A stretch of DNA of 64,000 nucleotides, taken from assembly GCA_903879915.1 (NCBI GenBank), contig CAIRNJ010000051.1, positions 1 through 64,000 on the forward strand, in the 5' to 3' direction. Positions 16,396 through 24,322 of this stretch are shown here, in pieces; position 1 is the stretch's first letter; each line of letters opens with the position of its first letter. Origin of the DNA: an uncultured Elusimicrobia bacterium (lineage in GTDB: Bacteria > Elusimicrobiota > Elusimicrobia > Elusimicrobiales > UBA9959). The notes below the pieces were generated by a model, which worked only from the letters and a program-made list of their open reading frames with translations, did not search any database and had not been told where the DNA came from. The position numbers were made by a program, and so were the translations under genes.

Positions 16396-17034
16396 GTGCC
16401 AAAACTCGAGCGATCAATATTCTCCCGTCATGAACCGCAGGTGCTGGCCGTCCTGCGCGGCGGCACCGTCGGCGTAGCCGGAGCCGGCGGCCTGGGTTCC
16501 AACGCCGCGGTAGCGCTGGCCCGCGCCGGGGTGGGCCGCCTGATAATAGCCGATTTCGACAGGGTAGAGCCCTCCAACCTCAACCGCCAGCAATACACCG
16601 TAAAACAGATAGGCCGGCGCAAGGTAAAAGCGCTGCAGGCCAACCTTAAACAGATAGCGCCGTTCACCCGCTGCGCGGCGCACGACCTTAAAATAACCCC
16701 CGCCAACGTCGCCGCCGTGTTCGGCACGGCCGACATCCTGATCGAGGCTTTCGACAAAGCCGAAGAGAAAGGGATGCTGATAAACGCCTGGCTGAAGCTT
16801 CACCCGGACAGGCCCATAATAGCGGCCTCTGGTCTGGCGGGCTACGGCGGGAACTCGAAACTGCGCACCCAGAAAATGGGGAACCTCTATATCTGCGGCG
16901 ACGGCGTCTCCGAGCCCGCGCCCGGCGTAAGCCCTATGGCCCCGCGCGTGGCCATAGTGGCCGGCATGCAGGCGAATTTAGCCGTTGAACTGTTAATGAA
17001 GAGCAAAGGGAGGAAGAAAAATGTTCAGGTCTAA
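16396..17034 (+). CDS. thiF: ThiF-family sulfur-carrier adenylyltransferase
   Basis: E1-like enzymes of this family adenylate the C-terminal glycine of ThiS or MoaD. The 212-residue short form has the nucleotide-binding [22 protein letters not shown] (about 27-48), [15 protein letters not shown] (about 55-69) and the late [22 protein letters not shown] helix; a zinc-ribbon tail is missing, as in the ThiF family-2 group. It begins with GTG, with GGAG seven bases upstream. No thiS, thiG or thiH is nearby; the closest GG-terminal carrier is the MoaD-like protein at 19048, so it could serve that protein. Confidence 0.85.
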   Translation: MPKLERSIFSRHEPQVLAVLRGGTVGVAGAGGLGSNAAVALARAGVGRLIIADFDRVEPSNLNRQQYTVKQIGRRKVKALQANLKQIAPFTRCAAHDLKITPANVAAVFGTADILIEAFDKAEEKGMLINAWLKLHPDRPIIAASGLAGYGGNSKLRTQKMGNLYICGDGVSEPAPGVSPMAPRVAIVAGMQANLAVELLMKSKGRKKNVQV

Positions 17035-17305
17035 CGAGTATTTTGACGGCCGCGTGAAATCCATAGCTTTCACCGCCGACACCGGCGCGGCCACCGCCGG
17101 CGTAATGGCCCCGGGGGCATACGAATTCGGCACGTCCAAGAAGGAAATAATGACGGTGACCAGCGGCAAGCTGACGGTAAAGCTGCCCGGCGAGAACGCC
17201 TGGCAGGAGTTCCCCAAAGGCTCCACCTTCACCGTGGCCGCCAACCAGAAGTTCCAGCTAAAAGTCGAGCAGGACACCTCTTACGTGTGCCTGTACGTGG
17301 ATTAA
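17021..17305 (+). CDS. ppnP: Pyrimidine/purine nucleoside phosphorylase (DUF1255)
   Basis: PpnP is a small cupin that phosphorolyses nucleosides to base and ribose-1-phosphate. The 94-residue length and motifs [42 protein letters not shown] and [13 protein letters not shown]-x5-SYVCLY fit the family closely. It overlaps the end of thiF by 14 bases and has an excellent AGGGAGGA ribosome-binding site inside that gene. The uridine kinase gene follows by 33 bases, so a nucleoside-salvage pair is likely. Confidence 0.92.
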   Translation: MFRSNEYFDGRVKSIAFTADTGAATAGVMAPGAYEFGTSKKEIMTVTSGKLTVKLPGENAWQEFPKGSTFTVAANQKFQLKVEQDTSYVCLYVD

Positions 17306-17338
17306 GGCCCGGGGCCGGACGCTCATAAGGCTCAATAA

Positions 17339-17983
17339 ATGATGGATTCAATAAAAAAGACCAGGTTCCTGGTAGGCATCGCCGGCGGGTCGGGCTCGGG
17401 CAAGACCACGCTGGCCAGCAAGCTGACCTCGGCTTGCGCGAAGATAGGCATCACCGGGCAGATCTTCTCCCTGGACAATTATTACCGGCCGCTCGGCCAC
17501 CTGAAGTTCGAAGAGCGGAAAGTTTATAACTTCGACCACCCGGACGCCATAGACTCGACGCTGGCGCTGAAGCACATCAAGGACCTGTGCGCCGGTAAGG
17601 AGATCGAGCAGCCCATCTACGACTTCAAGCGCCATACGCGGGAAAAGGAAGCGGTGCTGTGCAAGCCCACGCAGCTGGTGATCGTAGAAGGGCTGTACAC
17701 CCTGTACTTCCCCGGCATACTGCCGCTGTGCGACTACAAGATCTTCGTTTCCACCGACATGGTGACCGCGGTGCTGCGCCGCGTGCAGCGCGACATCACC
17801 GAAAGGGGCCGCACCATAGAGGATACCCGCCACCAGATCCTGGCCACGGTGATGCCGATGTACGAGACCTACGTGAAACCCACCCAGCGCAACGCGCATT
17901 TCTCCATCAACTGGGAAGGCGAAGAGATACCGGAAAAAGCCACCGAAGGCCTGGTAAGGATGTTAAGGGACCACTTCCGCTGA
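17339..17983 (+). CDS. udk: Uridine/cytidine kinase
   Basis: Udk phosphorylates uridine or cytidine for pyrimidine salvage. The 214-residue protein has the P-loop GIAGGSGSGKTTLASKL, the substrate segment SLDNYYRPL, FDHPDAIDS, and YDFKRHTRE, followed by IVEGLYTL and the R-x-x-RD-x-x-ERGR lid. Two consecutive Met codons open the gene; either could be the start. It is the last plus-strand gene before a strong terminator. Confidence 0.93.
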   Translation: MMDSIKKTRFLVGIAGGSGSGKTTLASKLTSACAKIGITGQIFSLDNYYRPLGHLKFEERKVYNFDHPDAIDSTLALKHIKDLCAGKEIEQPIYDFKRHTREKEAVLCKPTQLVIVEGLYTLYFPGILPLCDYKIFVSTDMVTAVLRRVQRDITERGRTIEDTRHQILATVMPMYETYVKPTQRNAHFSINWEGEEIPEKATEGLVRMLRDHFR

Positions 17984-18003
17984 CCCTGGCGCGGCGCTCG
18001 GAT

Positions 18004-18035
18004 AAAAGAACCGGAGGCTTCCCTCCGGTTCTTTT
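18004..18035. terminator. Bidirectional Rho-independent terminator
   Basis: AAAAGAACCGGAGG (18004-18017) pairs perfectly with CCTCCGGTTCTTTT (18022-18035) around a four-base loop. A-run and T-run on opposite sides let it end both udk and the convergent uvsE. Confidence 0.9.
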
Positions 18036-18073
18036 ATTACAGGCCGGGCCGCAGCCGGTTGAGCCTTGAGATC

Positions 18074-18991
18074 TTATTTTTTCCCGCGCCGCTTCCTCAG
18101 CGCGGCCAGCTGGACCGCCAGTTTTTTTACGGCCAGTTCCTTAGCCTTGGCCTCCACTTCCACGGTGATGTCCAGGCCCAGCCAGCAGGCCGGAAGATCC
18201 TTTATATCGATATAGTCGTGGTGATACTGCGGCCGCGCGCTGTCCCGGCCTTCCCGGGAGCTGGAAAGATGGAACAGCGGCTCCCTGTTCCAGGTCTTCA
18301 GCGCCAGCCGCGTGGCTTCCTCAGCGCCCAGCCGGTCAGGCAGGCAGCGGTGGTGATGCACGTCGTAAACGAACGGCACGCCGTGCTTTTTGCAGAAAGG
18401 CAGCAGCGCTTCCGGCCCGTAGGTGCGGTCGTCGTTCTCCAGCGTAAGGCGTTCGCGCACGCTATCTTTCAGCCTGTCAAGCGCCCGCGCCACCCTGTCC
18501 AGCGCGGCGGCGGGCTCGCCGTAGGCGCCGCCGGCGTGGATATTTATAACGTCGGCCCCGGTCCAGCCGGCCACCTGCGCCTGGTACTCCAGCTCAACCA
18601 CCGACTTGCGCGTTATTTCAAGGTCGGGCGAGCTGAGCAGGATGAACTGGTCGGGATGGAAGGTCAGCCGCACGCCCAGCCCGGCCGCGCGCCGGCCGCA
18701 CAGCCGGAACGCCCGCTCTATCTCCGCTCCGCCCGGCAGGTCTTCTGCCCGGTAGCCCAGCTCCGGGTGGGTCTTCAACGGCAGGATCTGGCTGTTGATC
18801 CTGAAGCAGCCTATGCCGTTGGCCGCGCAATATTCTATGGCCTTCAAAAGGGAGGCGGCGTTGTCCCGGCAAAGCCCGGCTATCTTGCCCGCCCGCGCTG
18901 CCGGCTTCAGCCGGCCGGTATAGGCGGCCGTGGCGGTAAAGAACCTTATAGGTTCTTCGGCGAATTTGCAGCACAGGCCAAGCCTTAACAT
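18074..18991 (-). CDS. uvsE: UV DNA damage endonuclease (UvdE/UvsE)
   Basis: UvsE nicks DNA 5' of UV photoproducts and other lesions. It is a TIM barrel with three metals. The 305-residue protein shows the family signatures MLRLGLCC, CFRINSQILPL, LTFHPDQFILL, VINIHAGGAYG, LENDDRTYG, VYDVHHHRC and the YHHDYID segment (metal ligands His, Asp and Glu). The C-terminus is Lys/Ala-rich. It lies 56 bases downstream of the MoaD-like gene on the same strand, with no functional link evident. Confidence 0.94.
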   Translation of the reverse strand: MLRLGLCCKFAEEPIRFFTATAAYTGRLKPAARAGKIAGLCRDNAASLLKAIEYCAANGIGCFRINSQILPLKTHPELGYRAEDLPGGAEIERAFRLCGRRAAGLGVRLTFHPDQFILLSSPDLEITRKSVVELEYQAQVAGWTGADVINIHAGGAYGEPAAALDRVARALDRLKDSVRERLTLENDDRTYGPEALLPFCKKHGVPFVYDVHHHRCLPDRLGAEEATRLALKTWNREPLFHLSSSREGRDSARPQYHHDYIDIKDLPACWLGLDITVEVEAKAKELAVKKLAVQLAALRKRRGKK

Positions 18992-19047
18992 TTATTTACC
19001 TTAGCCGCCGCGCGGACCGCGCGCTTTACATTACCGGGCGGGGCAGT

Positions 19048-19275
19048 TCAGCCGCCGGAATAGATGTGGGAGATGACCACGCGGTCGCCGTCAGCCAGCG
19101 TGTCGCTGTTCGCTACTGCCCGGCCGTTGCGGGTAATGATGGTGGGCCGCTTTCTGTCTATTTTCACGTGAGCCGACAACTCCCCGGCCGTCATCGGCCG
19201 GGGCAGCGTCAGCGTCTTTTCGCTGAACCCGCCCTCGTATATGAGCGGGCCTATCAGCTTAACCGTTATTTTCAT
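19048..19275 (-). CDS. MoaD/ThiS-like sulfur carrier protein
   Basis: The 75-residue product has the beta-grasp size and the obligatory GG C-terminus (HIYSGG), which is adenylated and thiocarboxylated. The stretch RPTIITRNGRAVANSDTLADGDRVVISHIYSGG is typical. Its ATG region overlaps the stop of the aldehyde oxidoreductase gene by one base, so it is cotranslated with it. In tungsten-enzyme loci such a carrier supplies sulfur for the pterin dithiolene; a ThiS role is the alternative. Confidence 0.87.
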   Translation of the reverse strand: MKITVKLIGPLIYEGGFSEKTLTLPRPMTAGELSAHVKIDRKRPTIITRNGRAVANSDTLADGDRVVISHIYSGG

Positions 19276-21113
19276 CAGCTGAGGCGCGCGTATTTCTCCG
19301 TCTCGGCGGCTTCCTGCTCCAGGCCAAGCTTCGCCAACAGTTCCTTCGTGGGGATGCCGCGCTTATCGTAGCCGCGCTGGTCGTAGTAATGCTGCAACAG
19401 GGAGTCGTACTTGTCGTATTCCAGCACCACGCCCTTCTGCGGCCCCTCGGCGTCGGCGTTGGCCTTGTCGAACCAGACCGCCGGCGGGTAGTCGTCCTTA
19501 CGGGTAGCGTTGGGGAACTCGCGCAGGTAATGCAGCTTGATCAGGGCGTAGCCGCGGTCGGCGGCTTTCCAGAAATCGTCCAGCGTCCAATTCAGGCCCG
19601 TGCAGGCGTTGAAGAACTTGGGATAGTTAGTCAGTTCGTAGCCCACTTCAACCCAGGGGAAGCGGCAGGCCACCAGCAGTTCGAACAGGCCGCCGCGGAT
19701 GCGCTGCAGCTCTATCACCTTGGCCGCCTTCTCGGGCCCGTAGGATTCGCGCTTGCTGAACTTCAGCTCGAACGTGATGATCCAGGCCTCGCGGTGATGG
19801 CCGCCTATCACGGCCACGCCGTTGGCCAGCGCCTGGCCGGGGATGGACTTGCAGTTGTAGGCCGCCACTTCCAGGCCTTTCACCTGCATGGCGTAATCTA
19901 TGGAGTTCTTGCCGAAGGCCCTGGCCGCGCGCAGCGTCCCGTCGGCCAGGATGTTCCCCGCCTTGCCCTCGCGCCGCGCTATCTGGCCCAGCAGCGCCTT
20001 GCCTTTCTCCGCGTCGCCGAACTTGAAGTCGCCCTCCACCGCGCCGCGCTCGATGGCGTCGGCGTAGAAGCCCAGCACCGAGCCGGCGGAGATGGTATCC
20101 AGGCCGTAATCGTCGCATAAATAGTTCAGCGAGCCCACCTGTTTAAGGTCGAACACGTTGATGTTAGGGCCCAGCATGCCGATGTTCTCGTAGTCCAGCT
20201 CGGACTCGTGGCCTTCCTTGTCCTCTATGGTGATGCCGCAGTGCATGGTGCAGTTGGGGCAGCCGTAGGTGGTCACGCGCGCGTCGTTAAGGCGCTCGCC
20301 GTCCACCTTGGAGGCCTCGGCGTGCGAGGTCTTGCGCATGTTCTGCACCGGCAGGCCGTTGACCTCGTTGCACCAGGCCAGCACGGCGTTGGTGCTCTGC
20401 TTGGACCAGCCGCTTTTCTGGTCCAGCTCGCGGGCCTTCTTAAGGCCGTCTATGCCGAGCTGGCGCATTTCGTCGGCGCGCTCCTGCGGTATCTGTTTCG
20501 TGCCCTTCACCACTATGGCCTTGAGCATTTTGGAGCCCATCACCGCGCCTATGCCGGGCCTGCCGCCCGCGCGGCCTTCCATGCTGCGTATTATGGCATA
20601 AAGCACTTTATTCTCGCCGGCTGGGCCGATGTTCAGCACGCCGGTGCTCTTGGGATATTTCGCGTAGATCCAGTCGTTGGTGGCGTATGTGCCTTTGCCC
20701 CAGACCTCCTCCGCGCTCTGGAATTCAACTTTATCGTCCTCGATATAAAGGAGGGTGGGCCTGTCGGCCACGCCTTCTACGATCATGGCGTCGTAGCCGG
20801 CCTTACGCAGCTGGCTGGAAACGTGCGTGCCCAGATTGCCGTCGCCGTAGAAGCCGGTGAGCGGGGACTTGGCGGCCACCACGGCTTTGCCGGTGTTGGG
20901 AGCGGGGATGCCGGAGATGGGGCCCAGCGCCACTACCAGCTTGTTCTCGGGGCCGAGGGGGTCGATGCCGGGCTTGAGCTCGTCGAAAAGTATTTTGGCG
21001 GCGAAGCCGCGCCCGCCCACCCATTTTTCGGCGAACTCTTCGGTGAAAGCTTCTTTCTTCCAGGTCTTGTTGGTGAGGTTGATCCTCAGGATGTATCCGG
21101 TCCAGCCTTTCAT
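19275..21113 (-). CDS. aor: Tungsten aldehyde:ferredoxin oxidoreductase
   Basis: AOR oxidises aldehydes to acids, reducing ferredoxin, with a W-bis-pterin cofactor and one [4Fe-4S] cluster. The 612-residue length is standard. Seen: the N-terminal WVGGRGFAAKILFDEL, the pterin-binding AAKSPLTGFYGDGNLG, the cluster ligands CPNCTMHC (about residues 284-291) and a distant Cys in FNACTGLNW (about 502). GGAGG precedes the ATG. Cofactor synthesis and tungstate import genes lie just upstream on the chromosome, which supports tungsten. Substrate range cannot be told from sequence. Confidence 0.95.
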   Translation of the reverse strand: MKGWTGYILRINLTNKTWKKEAFTEEFAEKWVGGRGFAAKILFDELKPGIDPLGPENKLVVALGPISGIPAPNTGKAVVAAKSPLTGFYGDGNLGTHVSSQLRKAGYDAMIVEGVADRPTLLYIEDDKVEFQSAEEVWGKGTYATNDWIYAKYPKSTGVLNIGPAGENKVLYAIIRSMEGRAGGRPGIGAVMGSKMLKAIVVKGTKQIPQERADEMRQLGIDGLKKARELDQKSGWSKQSTNAVLAWCNEVNGLPVQNMRKTSHAEASKVDGERLNDARVTTYGCPNCTMHCGITIEDKEGHESELDYENIGMLGPNINVFDLKQVGSLNYLCDDYGLDTISAGSVLGFYADAIERGAVEGDFKFGDAEKGKALLGQIARREGKAGNILADGTLRAARAFGKNSIDYAMQVKGLEVAAYNCKSIPGQALANGVAVIGGHHREAWIITFELKFSKRESYGPEKAAKVIELQRIRGGLFELLVACRFPWVEVGYELTNYPKFFNACTGLNWTLDDFWKAADRGYALIKLHYLREFPNATRKDDYPPAVWFDKANADAEGPQKGVVLEYDKYDSLLQHYYDQRGYDKRGIPTKELLAKLGLEQEAAETEKYARLS

Positions 21114-21347
21114 GTTCCCTCCGTTAAGGACGCCGAATTAGTGATAATCAGATTTTACTTTTTTTAAAACCCGCAGGGAACAAGCGTCGCGCAGGCTAAG
21201 GGCCCAGCCGCGACAGGGCCAAAATACTAGCTCAACCCGGGCACAAAGCCTTATGTGCCCTGGCCTGCCATATTTGTAAACTAGAATATGGAGTTTTTCA
21301 GCCGTTTGCAGGATTCGCAGCCGGACACGTCTCTTTTAAGGAGCTAT

Positions 21348-21839
21348 ATGATAAAAGCAGCTATGAACATTATACTGGCCTCGGCTTTCTGCGCGCCGGC
21401 CATCTGCGCTGAGCCGCTGGCAAATGCCGCCGCCCAGCTCAACAGTTCCGCTCCGGCGGCTTCAGCGGCGGAAATCAAAGTTTCGCCCCCGGTCGCCGTA
21501 GAAGCCAGGCTGCAGCCCGGCAAGAACTGGGCCGAAGCCGCCAAAGCGGCCTATGACAAAGCCCAGGACGAAGGCGGGCTGACCACTTACGCCGACCTGC
21601 TGGAGCTCCCCCCCGGCGCCCGCAGCCGGCTGGACCAGGAACTGCAGACTCTCCCCCAGGGCCCGGGCAACAGTTCGGAAGCTTTTAAGATGATGGTCAA
21701 CGGCCGAACGGCCTTCGTAGTGCAGAGCTACGTCCACAGCGATACGCTGCGCGTTTACATCTTCAACGCGGCCGGCGTGCTGGTAGCCCGCGGCGGCGGC
21801 AGCGCGGACACGCAGTTCGTCTGGGCGCCTGTCCCCTGA
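21348..21839 (+). CDS. Secreted hypothetical protein
   Basis: The 163-residue product begins MIKAAMNIILASAFCAPAICAEP, a signal peptide, followed by an Ala/Ser-rich linker and a compact C-terminal domain (about 75-163) with WAEAAKAAYDKAQDEGG and AFVVQSYVHSDTLRVYIFNAAG. The longer frame from 21288 was rejected, because AAGGAG stands at 21338-21343, five bases before the ATG at 21348. I recognise no family. It is a lone plus-strand gene inside the Mo/W cofactor locus and ends in a strong terminator. Confidence 0.7.
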   Translation: MIKAAMNIILASAFCAPAICAEPLANAAAQLNSSAPAASAAEIKVSPPVAVEARLQPGKNWAEAAKAAYDKAQDEGGLTTYADLLELPPGARSRLDQELQTLPQGPGNSSEAFKMMVNGRTAFVVQSYVHSDTLRVYIFNAAGVLVARGGGSADTQFVWAPVP

Positions 21840-21856
21840 CAAGCAGGTCCGGAAAT

Positions 21857-21893
21857 AAAAAAGGCCCGGGGTTCATGCCCCGGGCCTTTTTAT
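21857..21893. terminator. Bidirectional Rho-independent terminator
   Basis: GGCCCGGGG and CCCCGGGCC form a stem around TTCAT-G, flanked by an A-run and a T-run. It separates the convergent secreted-protein gene and mogA. Confidence 0.9.
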
Positions 21894-21908
21894 TCTCCGA
21901 CTGCGCTA

Positions 21909-22391
21909 TTAATGCCCGCCGCCGGCCAGCATCTCCAGCGCGTGCGGGATAAGGTCGAGCACCGCCGCCAGCGATTCCTTTACAGCTTTGGGGCTGCCCG
22001 GCAGGTTAATGATCAGAGTGTCCTTGCGCAGGCCGCAGATCCCGCGGGACAGCGCGGCTTTTTTGGTGTTCTTCAGGCCCTCGGCGCGCATCAGTTCGGG
22101 CAGGCCGGGGACAGCTCTTTCTATGACAGCCCCGGTGGCTTCCGGGGTAACGTCGCGGCGGCTGAAGCCGGTGCCGCCGGTGGTTATGACCACGTTCACT
22201 TTAAGATCGTCGCAGTAATGGACGAGTTTTTCCCTGATGGCGGCGATATCGTCCGGCACGATGTCGTGCGCGGCGGTGCGGCCGCCGATGGCCTTGACCA
22301 TTTCGGAGATGAGCTTGCCGCTCAGGTCCTCGGCTTCGCCCCTGGAGCAGCGGTCGCTGGAAGTAAGTACCGCTATTTCAATAAAGCTCAA
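21909..22391 (-). CDS. mog: Molybdopterin adenylyltransferase family (MogA/MoaB)
   Basis: MogA activates molybdopterin by adenylation before metal insertion; MoaB is a close homolog with the same role in archaea and others. The 160-residue protein has the fold signatures VLTSSDRCSRGEAEDLSG, VVITTGGTGFSRRDVTPEA and LIINLPGSPKAVKE. It overlaps the MOSC gene by 14 bases, so the two are translationally coupled. The glycine-rich C-terminus is dispensable. Confidence 0.9.
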   Translation of the reverse strand: MSFIEIAVLTSSDRCSRGEAEDLSGKLISEMVKAIGGRTAAHDIVPDDIAAIREKLVHYCDDLKVNVVITTGGTGFSRRDVTPEATGAVIERAVPGLPELMRAEGLKNTKKAALSRGICGLRKDTLIINLPGSPKAVKESLAAVLDLIPHALEMLAGGGH

Positions 22392-22827
22392 TGGGGTCTC
22401 CCACGGCTATCTCGCCGCCTTCCACAACTTCGGCGAAGATACCCTTCTTCGGCATTATGCAGTCGCCCACCTGGTGGTAAATGGCGCAGCGGCTGTGGCA
22501 TTCCTTGCCTATCTTGGTAACGCGAAGCACAGCGGTACCACCCACCCGCAGCTTGTCGCCCAGCTTCAGCGCCGCCAGGTCCACGCCTTCGGTGGTGATG
22601 TTCTCGGCGTAGATGCCGGGGCGTATCTGCACCGCGGCTTTTTTAGCTTTCGCTTCGGCCATCTGGCCGCGCACGCTTTCCATGTCCAGCAGGCTTACCT
22701 GCCGCAGTCCGGTGCCGGCGTGGGCGTCGTCCTGAATGCCGTGGTCTTTCACCAGCAGTGCTTTTTTCGCCTGTTCCTTCGGCACGCCTTTGGCCGAGCT
22801 GAAATTGATAGAAAATATTCTTCCCAT
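22378..22827 (-). CDS. MOSC-domain protein
   Basis: MOSC domains carry sulfur or modify Moco. From the chosen start (MGRIFSINFSSAKG) the product has 149 residues. Typical features are KDHGIQDDAHAG, IRPGIYAENITTEGVDLAALKLGD, and the conserved Cys in GKECHSRCAIYHQVGDCIMPKKGIFAEV. Start 22827 is preferred over 22917, because its ATG overlaps the moaC stop (TAATG) and GAGGAA precedes it. It resembles the free-standing MOSC proteins often fused or adjacent to MogA/MoaC. Confidence 0.88.
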   Translation of the reverse strand: MGRIFSINFSSAKGVPKEQAKKALLVKDHGIQDDAHAGTGLRQVSLLDMESVRGQMAEAKAKKAAVQIRPGIYAENITTEGVDLAALKLGDKLRVGGTAVLRVTKIGKECHSRCAIYHQVGDCIMPKKGIFAEVVEGGEIAVGDPIELY

Positions 22828-23255
22828 TACTTCCTCAGGTAAACGCCGCTTTTGCCGCCGCGCTTCTCCAGCAGGAAAATTTCGCCTATCTCCAGGTCTT
22901 GCGCGAACATTTTGCACATGTCGTAGATGGTCAGGGCGGCCGCGCTGGCCGCCACCAGGGCTTCCATCTCCACCCCGGTCTTGCCGGTGCAGCGCGCCTC
23001 CGTCTTCACCAGCACGCCTGTCCTGCCGGCCTCGAATTCCACGCCCACGAAATTCAGCGGCAGGTTATGGCACAGCGGGATAAGGCCGGCCGTGTTCTTG
23101 GCGGCCAGTATGCCGGCCACGCGGGCGCACTCCAGCACGTTGCCTTTGGGGATCTTGCCGGCATTGATGAGGCCGACTATTTTGGCGTTGAGCTTAACAT
23201 AAGCCTGCGCCCTGGCCGTCCGCCTGGTATCTTTTTTCGCGCCTACGTCTATCAT
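22827..23255 (-). CDS. moaC: Cyclic pyranopterin monophosphate synthase (MoaC)
   Basis: MoaC converts the MoaA product into cyclic pyranopterin monophosphate. The 142-residue form from MIDVGAKKDTRRTARAQA fits the family N-terminus; the ORF could start 12 codons earlier (23291), but AAGGA stands before the internal ATG. Signatures: KNTAGLIPLCHNLPL (catalytic His) and TGVEMEALVAASAAALTIYDMCK. One-base overlap with the MOSC gene downstream. Confidence 0.92.
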   Translation of the reverse strand: MIDVGAKKDTRRTARAQAYVKLNAKIVGLINAGKIPKGNVLECARVAGILAAKNTAGLIPLCHNLPLNFVGVEFEAGRTGVLVKTEARCTGKTGVEMEALVAASAAALTIYDMCKMFAQDLEIGEIFLLEKRGGKSGVYLRK

Positions 23256-23469
23256 AAGGGTCCTTGGTCCGCTTTTACATAATTTTAACATTTCACGGCC
23301 CGCTGTCAGCCCGAATCAGTTAAGCCGCCGGCTTAACTAAAGGCCGTTTTATTTAACCGCCGCTCCTGGATCAAAAAACGCGCATTTCCGGCACTTCAGG
23401 CTCAGGGAACGCTCCCGCGGAGGACGTATCCTATGTATATGCACAGACCAGGCGGCAGAGGAGACGACA

Positions 23470-24282
23470 ATGCAACAGACCAGACTGCAGCTTAAAACTA
23501 TATCGCCATTTCTTTTTATGATCTTCGCTCCGGGCCTTGTATTCGCCGGCATGCCGGCCGCCCCGGACCTTTTCCAGCTCAACAGGCCGGGGGCAATGGA
23601 AGCATTGACCGATTCCTATTCCCCGGCGCCCGTTTCCCCGCCGGCGCAGTACGGCGCGAATGTAGAGGAGCCGGGCACCGATTCTGATTTCGACGAGGAC
23701 GGCGAAGAACAGGACGACGACGCGGCAAAGCGGCCTGTCCGGCTTGACGGCGACGGGAAGGTTACCCTCTATAACAGCAAGACCGGCGAGACCCTCTCGG
23801 TGCAATACCGGGACGAAGCAGGCAACTATTCTCCTGAAGCCGCGGAACGCGTGAAACATTTCTTCCGCTGCCGCCTTACGAACGAAGAGCACGACATTGC
23901 GCCCGGCCTGCTGGAGATCCTGGATTCCCTGCAGCATACGTTCGGCGAGGACCGGCCTATTACGCTGCTTTCCGGCTACCGCAGCCCGGAACTTAACGCC
24001 GCCCTCAGGCGCAGAAGCTCGAGCGTGGCGAAGAAAAGCCTGCATATGTCCGGCATGGCCGCCGATATCAGGATCACTGGCGTACCGCTGACCGCTTTAC
24101 GGAACGCCGCCTACGCCCTCCAGGCCCTGAACACCGGCGGCGTCGGCTACTATCCCTCCAACGGGTTCGTGCATGTCGACACCGGCAGCGTCCGCTGCTG
24201 GTCGGGCAAAGCCAAGGTTATAAAGCATAGGCGGACAAAGCACGGCCGCTCCGCGCACAGCAGGAGAACGCATCACAAGTAA
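23470..24282 (+). CDS. Secreted M15-type murein endopeptidase (DUF882/MepK-like)
   Basis: The 270-residue product has a signal peptide (first 26 residues), an acidic, low-complexity segment (about 60-95), and a C-terminal peptidase domain with SGYRSPELNAALRR, LHMSGMAADIRI (zinc ligands H-x6-D) and GFVHVDTG (HVD). These motifs mark the YcbK/MepK group, which trims peptidoglycan cross-links. The last 40 residues are very basic (Lys/Arg/His), perhaps for wall binding. GAGGAGA precedes the ATG by six bases. It interrupts the moa genes on the opposite strand. Confidence 0.88.
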   Translation: MQQTRLQLKTISPFLFMIFAPGLVFAGMPAAPDLFQLNRPGAMEALTDSYSPAPVSPPAQYGANVEEPGTDSDFDEDGEEQDDDAAKRPVRLDGDGKVTLYNSKTGETLSVQYRDEAGNYSPEAAERVKHFFRCRLTNEEHDIAPGLLEILDSLQHTFGEDRPITLLSGYRSPELNAALRRRSSSVAKKSLHMSGMAADIRITGVPLTALRNAAYALQALNTGGVGYYPSNGFVHVDTGSVRCWSGKAKVIKHRRTKHGRSAHSRRTHHK

Positions 24283-24285
24283 AAT

Positions 24286-24321
24286 AAAGGGGACAGGCTG
24301 CTTTAAAAAAGCAGCCTTTTT
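24286..24321. repeat. Short hairpin related to the 32823 element; terminator
   Basis: AAAGGGGACAGGCTGCTTT matches the terminal repeat of the element at 32823-33029 except for one transition, and here it folds directly into AGGCTGCTTT-AAA-AAAGCAGCCT followed by TTTT. It probably ends the endopeptidase gene; on the other strand it lies just after moaA. Confidence 0.7.
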
Positions 24322-24322
24322 C

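Noticed and set aside
21114-21287. Moco/Tuco riboswitch upstream of aor
   Set aside because: No conserved multi-stem pattern could be recognised by eye; a covariance search (Rfam Moco RNA) would be needed to support it.
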